From assembly GCF_020012125.1 (NCBI RefSeq), contig NZ_JAIFAG010000001.1:4216001-4280000 (forward strand): 64,000 nucleotides of DNA, read 5' to 3'. The notes under the pieces were generated by a model that saw only the letters and a list, made by a program, of their open reading frames with translations, searched no databases and was not told where the DNA came from. The position numbers were made by a program, and so were the translations under genes. Each line of letters starts with the position of its first letter. Positions within the stretch are counted from its first letter, which is position 1. The DNA is from Hymenobacter psoromatis (GTDB lineage: Bacteria; Bacteroidota; Bacteroidia; Cytophagales; Hymenobacteraceae). Shown piece after piece: positions 25,450 through 36,592 of the stretch.

Positions 25450-27252
25450 CTATCCTACCCGCGCCCGGATGTGGGCCGGGTCGTCGCTCGGAATGGCGGC
25501 CAGCAACTGCTGCGTGTACGGGTCCTGCGGGTGGGCGTAGACCTCAGCCGCCGGGCCGCTCTCCACGATTTTGCCTTGGCTCATCACCAGCAGCCGGTCG
25601 CTCATAAACCGCGCTACTGATAAGTCGTGGGTGATAAAAAGATAGGTAATGCCCAACTCCCGCTTCAGGTCATTGAGCAGGTTGAGCACCTGCGCCTGCA
25701 CGCTCACGTCGAGCGCCGACACCGACTCGTCGCACACAATAAGTTTGGGCCGCAGCGCCAGCGCCCGCGCAATGCAAATGCGCTGGCGCTGCCCGCCACT
25801 GAACTCATGGGGGTAGCGCTGCTCCGCGTCGTCGCTCAGGCCCACGGTACGCAGCAGCTCGCGCACCCTGGCCCTTTGCTCGGCGCGCGGCCCGCCTACC
25901 CCATGCACCCGCAGCGGCTCCAGGATGGCCTCGCCCACCGTCAGCATCGGGTTTAAGGCCGCGAACGGGTCCTGAAATACCAGTTGAAACTCGCGCCGCC
26001 GGTGGCGCAATTCGCCGGCCGGCAGCCGAGCTAGGTCAACGCCTTCAAACAAAATGCGCCCGGACGTTGGTTCCGTAAGGCGCAGTAGGGCCCGGCCCAG
26101 CGTCGTCTTGCCGCAGCCCGACTCACCCACCAGACCCACCGTCTCGCCGGGATAAATGGTAAAGCTTACGTCGTCTACGGCCCGCACAAACTCGGTAGTG
26201 CGCGTAAAAAATCCTTTGCGAATGGGGAAGTATACCCGCAGGTCTTCGACCTGGAGCAGGGGGGTAGGCTCCCCTACCAAACCCGTTTTTTGTTCCACGG
26301 GGAACGCTTTGGCAGTGTCAGAATTGCTTCGTAACTGGGCAGCATCGGCTCGCAGCGACTCTGCCCCTCCGCCAGCCACCCGCGCCACCAGTTCCCCGGC
26401 GGCATTTACCTGCATGAAATCAGCCACCACCGGCAGGCGGCTTTTGCCGATTGACAACCGCGGCCGGCAGGCCAGCAGGCCCTTGGTGTAGGGGTGCTGC
26501 GGGTTGGTAAAAATGTCAAGCACGGAGCCTTGCTCCACCATCCTACCCTGGTACATGACTAGGATGCGGTCGGCGATTTCGGCCACCACACCCAGGTCGT
26601 GAGTGATGAAGAGCACGGCCGTACCGTAGTCGCGCCGCAGGTCGCGGATGAGGTCCAGGATGCGGGCCTGCACCGTCACGTCGAGGGCCGTAGTGGGCTC
26701 GTCGGCGATGAGCAGGGCGGGGCGGCAGGCCATCGCCATCGCAATCATCACCCGCTGCTTCTGGCCCCCGCTGATTTCGTGGGGGTAGTCTTTGAAAATG
26801 GCGGCCGGCCGCGGCAGCTGCGCCTCCGTAAACAGCTCGATGGTGCGGGCCTCGGCCTCCTTTTTGCTGAGCGTGGTGTGCAGCCGCAGGGCCTCCACCA
26901 CCTGGTAGCCGCAGGTCAGCACGGGGTTCAGGGAGGTCATGGGCTCCTGAAAAATCATGCTGATGTCGTTGCCCCGCACCTGCTGCAGCTCCGTTTCGGA
27001 GAGTTGCAGCAAGTCCACTTCGCCCAGTTTTTCCGACTCAAACCGCGCCGTGCCGCTGGCAATGTACGCCGCCGGCTTTTGCAGCAGCCCCAGTAGCGCC
27101 AGCGACGTCACCGACTTGCCCGAGCCCGACTCGCCCACAATCGCCACCACCTCGCCCCTACCCACCGCGAATGACACGCCCGCCACGGCGCGGGTATCCG
27201 TGCGCCGTGAGCGGAAGTCAACTGTCAGGTTTTCGACGGTGAGTAAGGGCAT
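25450..27252 (-). CDS. Dipeptide/oligopeptide ABC transporter ATPase, two fused nucleotide-binding domains
   Basis: Start chosen at MPLLTVENLTVDFRS (27252). The 600-residue protein carries two complete ABC ATPase domains: the first with Walker A GESGSGKS (about residues 40-47), signature SGGQKQRV and Walker B LLIADEP; the second with GESGCGKTT (about 370), SGGQRQRICIARAL and LIVCDES. Each ends with the oligopeptide-type tail (ADRILVMYQGRMVEQG, PQHPYTKGLL; MSDRLLVMSQGKIVESG, PQDPYTQQLL). This is the GsiA/YejF/DppDF fused form that powers peptide or glutathione import. Membrane subunits and binding protein are not adjacent. Gap 25259-25449 upstream of its end holds nothing clear. Confidence 0.9.
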   Translation of the reverse strand: MPLLTVENLTVDFRSRRTDTRAVAGVSFAVGRGEVVAIVGESGSGKSVTSLALLGLLQKPAAYIASGTARFESEKLGEVDLLQLSETELQQVRGNDISMIFQEPMTSLNPVLTCGYQVVEALRLHTTLSKKEAEARTIELFTEAQLPRPAAIFKDYPHEISGGQKQRVMIAMAMACRPALLIADEPTTALDVTVQARILDLIRDLRRDYGTAVLFITHDLGVVAEIADRILVMYQGRMVEQGSVLDIFTNPQHPYTKGLLACRPRLSIGKSRLPVVADFMQVNAAGELVARVAGGGAESLRADAAQLRSNSDTAKAFPVEQKTGLVGEPTPLLQVEDLRVYFPIRKGFFTRTTEFVRAVDDVSFTIYPGETVGLVGESGCGKTTLGRALLRLTEPTSGRILFEGVDLARLPAGELRHRRREFQLVFQDPFAALNPMLTVGEAILEPLRVHGVGGPRAEQRARVRELLRTVGLSDDAEQRYPHEFSGGQRQRICIARALALRPKLIVCDESVSALDVSVQAQVLNLLNDLKRELGITYLFITHDLSVARFMSDRLLVMSQGKIVESGPAAEVYAHPQDPYTQQLLAAIPSDDPAHIRARVG

Positions 27253-27295
27253 GAGGGGCAAAAAGAAGCGGCGCGGAGAGCACCGCGCCGCAAGT

Positions 27296-27988
27296 TTACT
27301 GGGCAGTATCCGAAGCTGGCGGAGCCGGAGCAACCAACGTGGTATTCTGCTCCGTCTGCTTGAAAAACCGCCCTTGCAACAGCAGAATCAGCGCCACGCC
27401 GATAAAGATGGACGAGTCGGCGAGGTTAAAAATAGGCCAGAGCGAGACGTACTTCCCACCGATGAGCGGCCAGGAGGCGGGTAGGAAGCCCTCGTAAATG
27501 TCCACGTAAATCATGTCGATGACTTGCCCGAAAAACCAGGGGGTAGGCGAGCCAAAGGGCGCATTGTGATAAATGATACCGTAAAAAACCGAGTCTACCA
27601 CGTTGCCCACGGCCCCGCCCAGGATGAGCGTCATGCAGGCAATGAAGCCCGCCGCCGCCCGGTGCCGCCATAAATACGTGATGTAATAACTCAGCCCGCC
27701 CACAGCTAGCAGCCGGAAGCCCGTCAGCAACAGCTTACCGTAGGGCGGCGGCAGCAGCTCCACGCCGAAAGCCATGCCGGGGTTGGTCGTATAGTCGAGC
27801 TTAAGCCAGTGCCCAATCAGCAGAATCTCGCCCATCTGACCCAGCTGCATATGCTTATGCACCAAGTATTTGGAAAGCTGGTCGAGGATAATAACTAGCA
27901 GAGCAAGCAGAAAAAAGGGCAGTACGCTGCCGCGCCGCGCCGGCGGGCGTGGCGACAAAGAATAAGCTACGGGTGAATCGGTCGGCAC
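27296..27988 (-). CDS. lspA: Lipoprotein signal peptidase (signal peptidase II)
   Basis: A 230-residue polytopic membrane aspartyl protease that removes signals of prolipoproteins. Four helices, with conserved blocks LALLVIILDQLSKY (Asp of box A), NPGMAFG, and the catalytic region GGAVGNVVDSVFYG ... VIDMIYVDIY then FNLADSSIFIGV. The catalytic pair is probably the Asp of VIDM/VVDS and of LADSS. The loop between them is longer than in E. coli, as in other Bacteroidota. It lies 43 bp upstream of the ABC ATPase and about 130 bp after ileS on the same strand. The C-terminal tail rich in Pro and Ala is variable. Confidence 0.93.
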   Translation of the reverse strand: MPTDSPVAYSLSPRPPARRGSVLPFFLLALLVIILDQLSKYLVHKHMQLGQMGEILLIGHWLKLDYTTNPGMAFGVELLPPPYGKLLLTGFRLLAVGGLSYYITYLWRHRAAAGFIACMTLILGGAVGNVVDSVFYGIIYHNAPFGSPTPWFFGQVIDMIYVDIYEGFLPASWPLIGGKYVSLWPIFNLADSSIFIGVALILLLQGRFFKQTEQNTTLVAPAPPASDTAQ

Positions 27989-28080
27989 TGGTGAAACTCT
28001 AGTTACTTTGTACTGTTTTATACCGAATTAGGAGGTTTCAGAACCTTTAAAAACGGCGAAAGAAATGCGTTGTGCGCGAG

Positions 28081-28112
28081 AAAACCCGACCGCATTTTTA
28101 GGTGCGGCCGGG
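28081..28112 (-). terminator. Terminator of ileS
   Basis: Stem CCCGACCGCA (28085-28094) and TGCGGCCGGG (28103-28112, with one G:U), then TTTTC on the minus strand. It lies 11 bp after the ileS stop at 28123. The remaining gap up to lspA (27989-28080) shows no clear promoter. Confidence 0.8.
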
Positions 28113-28122
28113 CCTCTCACAG

Positions 28123-31590
<3,468 letters not shown>

Positions 31591-31596
31591 TGTATT

Positions 31597-31631
31597 ATTA
31601 GCTATTAGCTTATGGCTGCTAGCTGTTAGCT
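31597..31631 (-). repeat. Heptad leader upstream of ileS
   Basis: Read on the minus strand: AGCTAAC, AGCTAGC, AGCCATA, AGCTAAT, AGCTAAT, then AATACA-ATG. Five units with an exact 7-base period end six bases before the start codon. Confidence 0.8.
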
Positions 31632-31642
31632 TTTTGTTCGTT

Positions 31643-31737
31643 CGTCATGCAGACCGAAGGGAAGCATCTCGCAGGCTGACGTTGGGGTTACTACTTCAGC
31701 GAAGCGAGCGAGATGCTTCCCTTAGGTCTGCATGACG
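31643..31737. repeat. Dispersed palindromic repeat, family GTCAYGCWGA (copy 2)
   Basis: Arms 31643-31672 and 31708-31737, 30 bases with one mismatch, loop 35. The right arm includes GCGAGATGCTTCCC and ends GCATGACG. It is related to the hairpin at 8227-8319. It lies between the MMPL gene stop (31762) and the ileS leader and may end the MMPL transcript. Confidence 0.85.
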
Positions 31738-31761
31738 TTCTTTTTACTTTAAATCAACTCG

Positions 31762-34197
31762 TTACGTCGTCTTTACCGGCGTCCGCTCCACGCTCAGGCG
31801 TTGCAAGTCTAGGTCCATGTCGTCGTCTTCCTCGTGGTAGTTCTCATCGTAGTGGTGCACTAGGGCCGCTTTGGGTGTTTTCCAGCTGCCGCCCCGCTCA
31901 AAAGTGACCAGCAGCGCCGGCAGGAAAACCAGGTTCGAGAAGTTGGTAATGAGCAGCGACGCGCCCATGAGCACGCCCAGCGCCTTGGTGCCACCAAACT
32001 CGCTAAAGCTGTAGATGCTAAACCCAATAAAGAGCACAATGCTGGTGTAAAACATGCTCGACCCAGCCTCACTCAGCGTATTGGTAATGGCCTCGCTTAC
32101 GCTCTTGCCGGACATGGCCATCTCCTGCCGGAATTTGGCCAGCAGGTGAATCGAATTGTCACCGTCGATGCCTAGGGCAATCACGTAAATCAGGGCCGTG
32201 CTAGGCTTGAGTGCAATGCCGAAGTAGCCCATCACGCCAGCCGTCAGGGTCAGGGTTAAGATATTGGGCGTGAGCGCGTAGAAGATGGTGCGCACCGAGT
32301 GGAATAGCAGCAGCACCACCACGGCCACCAGCCCGAACGCCCACATCAAGCTCTCGCCCAAGGTGCCAATGACGTACTCGTTGCCCTTCGTAAAAATCAC
32401 CGTAGTGCCCGTGCGGCGCACCACCATATCGGTGCCGGCGAAGATGCGCTTAATGGCCGGCTCAATCCGCTTATTCACCAGCGTATCCAGCTTGTGCGAA
32501 CCGATATCGGCGATTTTCACGCTGATGCGGGCGCGCTGCTGGGTGCTGTCCATGAAGGTTTTGAGCAGCTTGCCGGTCGAGTTTTTACCCTGCCCCTGCG
32601 AATTAGCCAAGTAACTCAGGATGAAGTTCTTATCATCGTTATTCGGTAATTTATAAAAATCGGGGTCGCCATTGTAGAACGCCTGTTTGGCGGCCTTCAA
32701 AAACGTGACCATGCTGATGGGCGTGGACAGCTCGGGCTGGGCTTGCAGAAATTTATCGAACTGGTCAATTTTCTGTAAGTTAGCTAGCTTCAGTAGACCC
32801 TTGGGCTGCTTGGTATCCACCACAAACTCCAGCGGCATTACCCCACCAAAACGGGCCTCGAAGAAGCTCAGGTCTTCATTAACGGAGCTTTGCTTGGGTA
32901 GGTCGTCCACCATAAACGACACGGCCTCGATGCGCGAAATACCGATGGCCGCCAGCCCCACCAGCACCGCCGCCGTGATGTAGATGGTGCGCCGCCGCCG
33001 CAGCACAATGAAATCGAGAAAGTGGATGATGCCCACCAGCGGCTTCGAGTCGAGGTGCTCCAGCTGCTTATCAGTGGGGCCGGGCAGGTAGGTAAATACC
33101 GCCGGAATCATGATGAAGCTGATGATGAAGGCCACGAAAATGTTAATCGTGGCCACTAGCCCAAACTGGAACAGAATAGCAATATCGGTGAAGGTGAACA
33201 CGAAAAAGCCGATGGCCGTGGTCGTGTTATTGACCAGCGTGATGAGGCCGATTTTGCGGATAACCCGCGTCATGGCCAGTATCTGGTTGCCCGATTTGCG
33301 GTAGTCGTAGTGGTAGCGTGAGAGCAGATAGGTGCAGTTGGGCACGCTGATAACCACCAGAATACTGGGTATCAGGCCCGTAAGCAGGTTAATCTTAAAG
33401 CCCAGCAGCACAATGCTGGCAATGCACCAAATCATCACTATAACGACCACCAGCAAGGGCACCACCACCGCCGACCACGTGCGGAAGAAGATGTAGAGGA
33501 TAACGGCCATCACCACTACCATCAGCCCGGCGAAGAACTTCATCTCGGCCGATACCTTGCTCGTCATCGTGGAGCGCACGTAGGGTAGGCCCGCGTAGTG
33601 CAGCTTGATACCCGAAGCTTTCTCAAACTTCCCGCTCAGGTCCAGGATAGTCGCCATCACCTCCTTGCGCTTATCCGAGTTCAACCACTTGGGGTCGAGC
33701 GTCACGGCCAGCAGCGTGGCCCCGGTGCGCGGCGCAATCACCTGGCCCTGGTAAAACTCGATGTTGTTCACCACCCGCATCAGCGAGTCGAGCTGAGCCT
33801 GGCTGGTGGGCGGCTTCGCAAAAACGGGCGCGGTCACGAAGCTGTTGTTCACCGTATCCTTCTCAATCTGAATGAGTTTGGGTAGGCCTAGCACACCCGA
33901 TACGCCGGGCACCTTCACCAACTCATTGGCGAGCTGGTCATACAGCCGAAAGTTTTTAAGCTGGTACACGGAGCTGTCCTGCATCCCGAGCACCAGGATG
34001 TTGCCATCCTCGCCGAAGGTTTTTTTGAACTGCTGGAAGTACACCATGTCCGGGTCCTTCGGGCTTACGACCTGGGCAAAGTCGTAGGTCATCTGCACGT
34101 CCTTCGCTATCCAGGCCATGCCCAGGGTCGAAACGGCAATAAGTATCAGCAAAATCCGGCGGAACTTGATGATAAAGAGGGCGATATGTCCCCACAT
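31762..34197 (-). CDS. MMPL/RND-family membrane transporter
   Basis: An 811-residue protein with about 12 predicted membrane helices in two halves, each made of one helix, a large periplasmic domain and a five-helix bundle. The first bundle includes FFAGLMVVVMAVILYIFFRTW through FVAFIISFIMIPAVFTYL (sterol-sensing-like), and the second includes FGLVAVVVLLLFHSVRTIFYALTPNILTL, with ALGIDGDNSIHLLAKFRQEM (conserved acidic residues in the proton path). This resembles hopanoid/lipid exporters such as HpnN-type RND proteins. No adaptor or outer-membrane partner is adjacent. The cargo is unknown. The C-terminal tail is acidic (HEEDDDMDLDLQ). Confidence 0.85.
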   Translation of the reverse strand: MWGHIALFIIKFRRILLILIAVSTLGMAWIAKDVQMTYDFAQVVSPKDPDMVYFQQFKKTFGEDGNILVLGMQDSSVYQLKNFRLYDQLANELVKVPGVSGVLGLPKLIQIEKDTVNNSFVTAPVFAKPPTSQAQLDSLMRVVNNIEFYQGQVIAPRTGATLLAVTLDPKWLNSDKRKEVMATILDLSGKFEKASGIKLHYAGLPYVRSTMTSKVSAEMKFFAGLMVVVMAVILYIFFRTWSAVVVPLLVVVIVMIWCIASIVLLGFKINLLTGLIPSILVVISVPNCTYLLSRYHYDYRKSGNQILAMTRVIRKIGLITLVNNTTTAIGFFVFTFTDIAILFQFGLVATINIFVAFIISFIMIPAVFTYLPGPTDKQLEHLDSKPLVGIIHFLDFIVLRRRRTIYITAAVLVGLAAIGISRIEAVSFMVDDLPKQSSVNEDLSFFEARFGGVMPLEFVVDTKQPKGLLKLANLQKIDQFDKFLQAQPELSTPISMVTFLKAAKQAFYNGDPDFYKLPNNDDKNFILSYLANSQGQGKNSTGKLLKTFMDSTQQRARISVKIADIGSHKLDTLVNKRIEPAIKRIFAGTDMVVRRTGTTVIFTKGNEYVIGTLGESLMWAFGLVAVVVLLLFHSVRTIFYALTPNILTLTLTAGVMGYFGIALKPSTALIYVIALGIDGDNSIHLLAKFRQEMAMSGKSVSEAITNTLSEAGSSMFYTSIVLFIGFSIYSFSEFGGTKALGVLMGASLLITNFSNLVFLPALLVTFERGGSWKTPKAALVHHYDENYHEEDDDMDLDLQRLSVERTPVKTT

Positions 34198-34217
34198 AAG
34201 CTTAGGTAATTAGCGAA

Positions 34218-34553
34218 TCAGACTACTTCAATACAATCGGGAAAGATGCGTACCAGCCGGCAATTGGGTTGCTGACTAGCCAAGCGGGCGGCGGGCCACC
34301 ACTGCTGCAAGATGCCCCACAATTCTCGACGTGAGGCTGCGCCCACGCACAATAGAATTACAACGGGTGGGCCAATAGTTAGCGCCATTTTCTCAAAGTC
34401 GCCGTCTTTGGTTACAATAATTAAGTTGTTATCACGAGCGTAGCGCCAAACTAAGCTATCGTGCCATTCATTATCAGGGAGAAATAAACAAGCATCGTCG
34501 CGCCAGAAGCGGAGCCGCTTAGGCAGGTTGGCATCAATCAGGAATTTGTTCAT
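34218..34553 (-). CDS. DUF5615 PIN-like toxin-type protein
   Basis: A 111-residue protein. The start FLIDANLPKRL has the PIN/Mut7-C-type first acidic residue, WHDSLVWRYARDNNLIIVTKDGDFEKM carries the second acidic cluster (KDGDF), and GPPVVILLCVG is the following strand. This matches the DUF5615 family, the predicted toxin partner of DUF433 proteins. It probably has RNase activity (family inference). It is downstream of the DUF433 gene with 66 bp between, in the standard antitoxin-toxin order. Confidence 0.8.
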   Translation of the reverse strand: MNKFLIDANLPKRLRFWRDDACLFLPDNEWHDSLVWRYARDNNLIIVTKDGDFEKMALTIGPPVVILLCVGAASRRELWGILQQWWPAARLASQQPNCRLVRIFPDCIEVV

Positions 34554-34619
34554 GTGCCAAAGGAAGTGAGTTGACAGGGGGCCGGAAAATCGCCACTTGC
34601 CAATCGAACCTGTCTGTGA

Positions 34620-34868
34620 TTACGCCGCCGTTGGCAAATACACCCGGTGACTCAGCGTTTCCAACGCCGTTTTCATCGCAAACTGCTGGCAAGCCTTAAT
34701 ATCAGCCAGCTCTAGAAACTCATAGTCTTCCAAAATTTCTTCAGGCGAATCGCCGGCCGCCAAAAACTCCAGTACCGTTTGCACGGTCAGCCGCTTGCCC
34801 CTTATGGTGGGCCTACCCCCGCACAGGTCAGGGTCAACGGTAATGCGGTCGTGAATGTAGCGCAGCAT
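34620..34868 (-). CDS. DUF433 antitoxin-type protein
   Basis: An 82-residue protein with the DUF433 signature: RITVDPDLCGGRPTIRGKRLTV, followed by VQTVLEFLAAGDSPEEILEDYEFLE and LADIKACQQFA. The domain is a winged-helix-like DNA-binding fold and acts as an antitoxin in predicted type II modules. It is the first gene of the pair with DUF5615, and glyS lies upstream on the same strand (58-bp gap). Self-repression of the pair would be expected, but no operator is evident. Confidence 0.85.
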   Translation of the reverse strand: MLRYIHDRITVDPDLCGGRPTIRGKRLTVQTVLEFLAAGDSPEEILEDYEFLELADIKACQQFAMKTALETLSHRVYLPTAA

Positions 34869-34926
34869 AATAAAAGAAGTTAGTGAGTAACGGCTAAACG
34901 ACGCATGTTCAGCAAAAGGTGCGCCC

Positions 34927-36438
34927 TTACAACTTCGCCAGCACGTTCTTGAAGCTCACAGCCTCGCCGATGTAGCCGCGCAACGCGCTGATGGGCAAGC
35001 GCACTTGCTGGCGGGTGTCGCGGTCGCGCACCGTCACGGTATCGTCCTCCAGGGTCTGGCCGTCCACCACGATGCAGAAGGGCGTGCCGATAAGGTCCTG
35101 GCGGGTGTAGCGCTTGCCGATGGCGTCCTTATCCTCGATGACCAGGCGGAAATCAAAGCGCAGGTCGTCGAAAATCTGCTGGGCTTTTTCGGGCATTCCG
35201 TCCTTGCGCACCAGCGGGAAAATGGCGGCCTTGATGGGTGCCAGGGCCGGGGACAGCTTCAGAAACGTGCGGGTTTTGGTGGTCTGCTCCGCGCCTTCGC
35301 CTTCGGTAATCTCTTCTTCCTGAAAGGCTTGGCAGAGGGTAGCGAGAAACAGGCGGTCGGCCCCCACTGAGGTTTCGACTACGTAGGGCACGTAGTTGCC
35401 GTAGGGCTTGCCGGTGCTCGGGTCAATATCGTTGTCGAAGTACTGCTGCTTCTTGCGGCTCAGGGTCTGGTGCTGGGTCAGGTCGAAGTCGCCCCGCGAG
35501 TGGATGCCCTCGATTTCCTTGAAGCCGAACGGAAACTCAAACTCAATGTCCACGGCGGCCTTGGCGTAGTGGGCCAGCTTGTCGTGGTCGTGGAAGCGCA
35601 GCTTTTCGGGGGGTAGACCCAGTGCCTCGTGGAAGCGACGGCGGGCGGCCTTCCAGGTGTCGTACCACTCACCTTCGGTGCCGGGGCGCACGAAAAATTG
35701 CATCTCCATTTGCTCAAATTCGCGCATGCGGAAGATGAACTGCCGGGCCACAATTTCGTTGCGGAACGCCTTGCCAATCTGCGCGATACCGAACGGGATT
35801 TTCAGGCGCGCCGACTTCTGCACATTCAGAAAATTGACGAAAATACCCTGCGCCGTTTCGGGCCGCAGGTACACCGGCGGCGCGTCCGAGTCCACGGCCG
35901 AGCCTTGCGTGCTGAACATCAGGTTGAACTGGCGCACGTCGGTCCACTTGCCGGAGCCGGAGAGCGGGTCCGTGATTTTCTCGTCCAGGATGAGCTGTTT
36001 CACGCCGGCCAGGTCATTGGCTGTCAGCAAGCGGCCCAGCTCGGTGGTGAGGGCCGCACCGCGGGCCGGGTCGCCGGCTTTTTCGTATTCGGCGGCTCGG
36101 TCCTCGAGGAGCACGTCGGCGCGGTAGCGCTTTTTGCTGTCGAGGTTATCAATAAGCGGGTCGTTGAAGCCCGCCACGTGGCCGCTGGCCTCCCAGGTGC
36201 GGGGGTCCATAAAAATGGCCGCGTCGATGCCCACCACGTTGCCGTGCAGCTGGGTCATGGCCTCCCACCACAGGCGTTTCAAATTATTCTTCAGCTCCAC
36301 GCCGTTGGGGCCGTAGTCATACACGGCGGCGAGGCCGTCATATATTTCTGAGGACTGGAATACGAAACCGTACTCCTTGGCGTGGGCAACAATGTCTTTT
36401 AGCTGGGTGCTTTCGGGGGCAGTGGTGGGCTTGCTCAT
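34927..36438 (-). CDS. glyS: Glycyl-tRNA synthetase, alpha2 type
   Basis: A 503-residue class II synthetase. I use the start MSKPTTAPESTQ (36438). ATG 36447 would add three residues and overlap the promoter box. Motif 1 region QSSEIYDGLAAVYDYGPNGVELK, motif 2 GIAQIGKAFRNEI then FRMREFEQMEMQFFV, a motif 3 region ETSVGADRLFLATL, and a C-terminal anticodon domain are visible. It is the single-chain form used by Bacteroidota. A -7 box (TAACTTTG) ends six bases before the ATG, so the message is nearly leaderless. Confidence 0.95.
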   Translation of the reverse strand: MSKPTTAPESTQLKDIVAHAKEYGFVFQSSEIYDGLAAVYDYGPNGVELKNNLKRLWWEAMTQLHGNVVGIDAAIFMDPRTWEASGHVAGFNDPLIDNLDSKKRYRADVLLEDRAAEYEKAGDPARGAALTTELGRLLTANDLAGVKQLILDEKITDPLSGSGKWTDVRQFNLMFSTQGSAVDSDAPPVYLRPETAQGIFVNFLNVQKSARLKIPFGIAQIGKAFRNEIVARQFIFRMREFEQMEMQFFVRPGTEGEWYDTWKAARRRFHEALGLPPEKLRFHDHDKLAHYAKAAVDIEFEFPFGFKEIEGIHSRGDFDLTQHQTLSRKKQQYFDNDIDPSTGKPYGNYVPYVVETSVGADRLFLATLCQAFQEEEITEGEGAEQTTKTRTFLKLSPALAPIKAAIFPLVRKDGMPEKAQQIFDDLRFDFRLVIEDKDAIGKRYTRQDLIGTPFCIVVDGQTLEDDTVTVRDRDTRQQVRLPISALRGYIGEAVSFKNVLAKL

Positions 36439-36444
36439 AAGCAG

Positions 36445-36452
36445 CAAAGTTA
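36445..36452 (-). promoter_or_regulatory. -7 element (TAACTTTG) abutting glyS
   Basis: An exact TAnnTTTG on the minus strand with six bases between it and ATG 36438. The hairpin 36453-36517 directly adjoins its upstream side. Confidence 0.6.
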
Positions 36453-36517
36453 GACCGCAGATTCAAACAGATTTAGTGGCTGAGATGGGTATGCCAAATC
36501 CGTTTGAATCTGTGGTC
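36453..36517. repeat. Intergenic hairpin between divergent glyS and pit
   Basis: Arms 36453-36474 and 36496-36517, 22 bases with two mismatches. The core is CAGATTCAAAC/GTTTGAATCTG. It lies in the divergent spacer exactly where the -33 region of glyS would be, so it could influence that promoter. Confidence 0.75.
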
Positions 36518-36553
36518 ACGATTCGGTAACATACCAGTAGCTTCACCTCGGCC

Positions 36554-36561
36554 TAATTTTG
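36554..36561 (+). promoter_or_regulatory. -7 element (TAATTTTG) for the phosphate transporter
   Basis: An exact TAnnTTTG, 31 bases before ATG 36593. Confidence 0.6.
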
Positions 36562-36592
36562 CAGAGCCGGCTACCCACCCCGGCCCCTCTTT

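Noticed and set aside
34218..34868. A prophage or genomic island around the toxin-antitoxin pair
   Set aside because: No integrase, tRNA junction, phage gene or composition shift is visible next to it.
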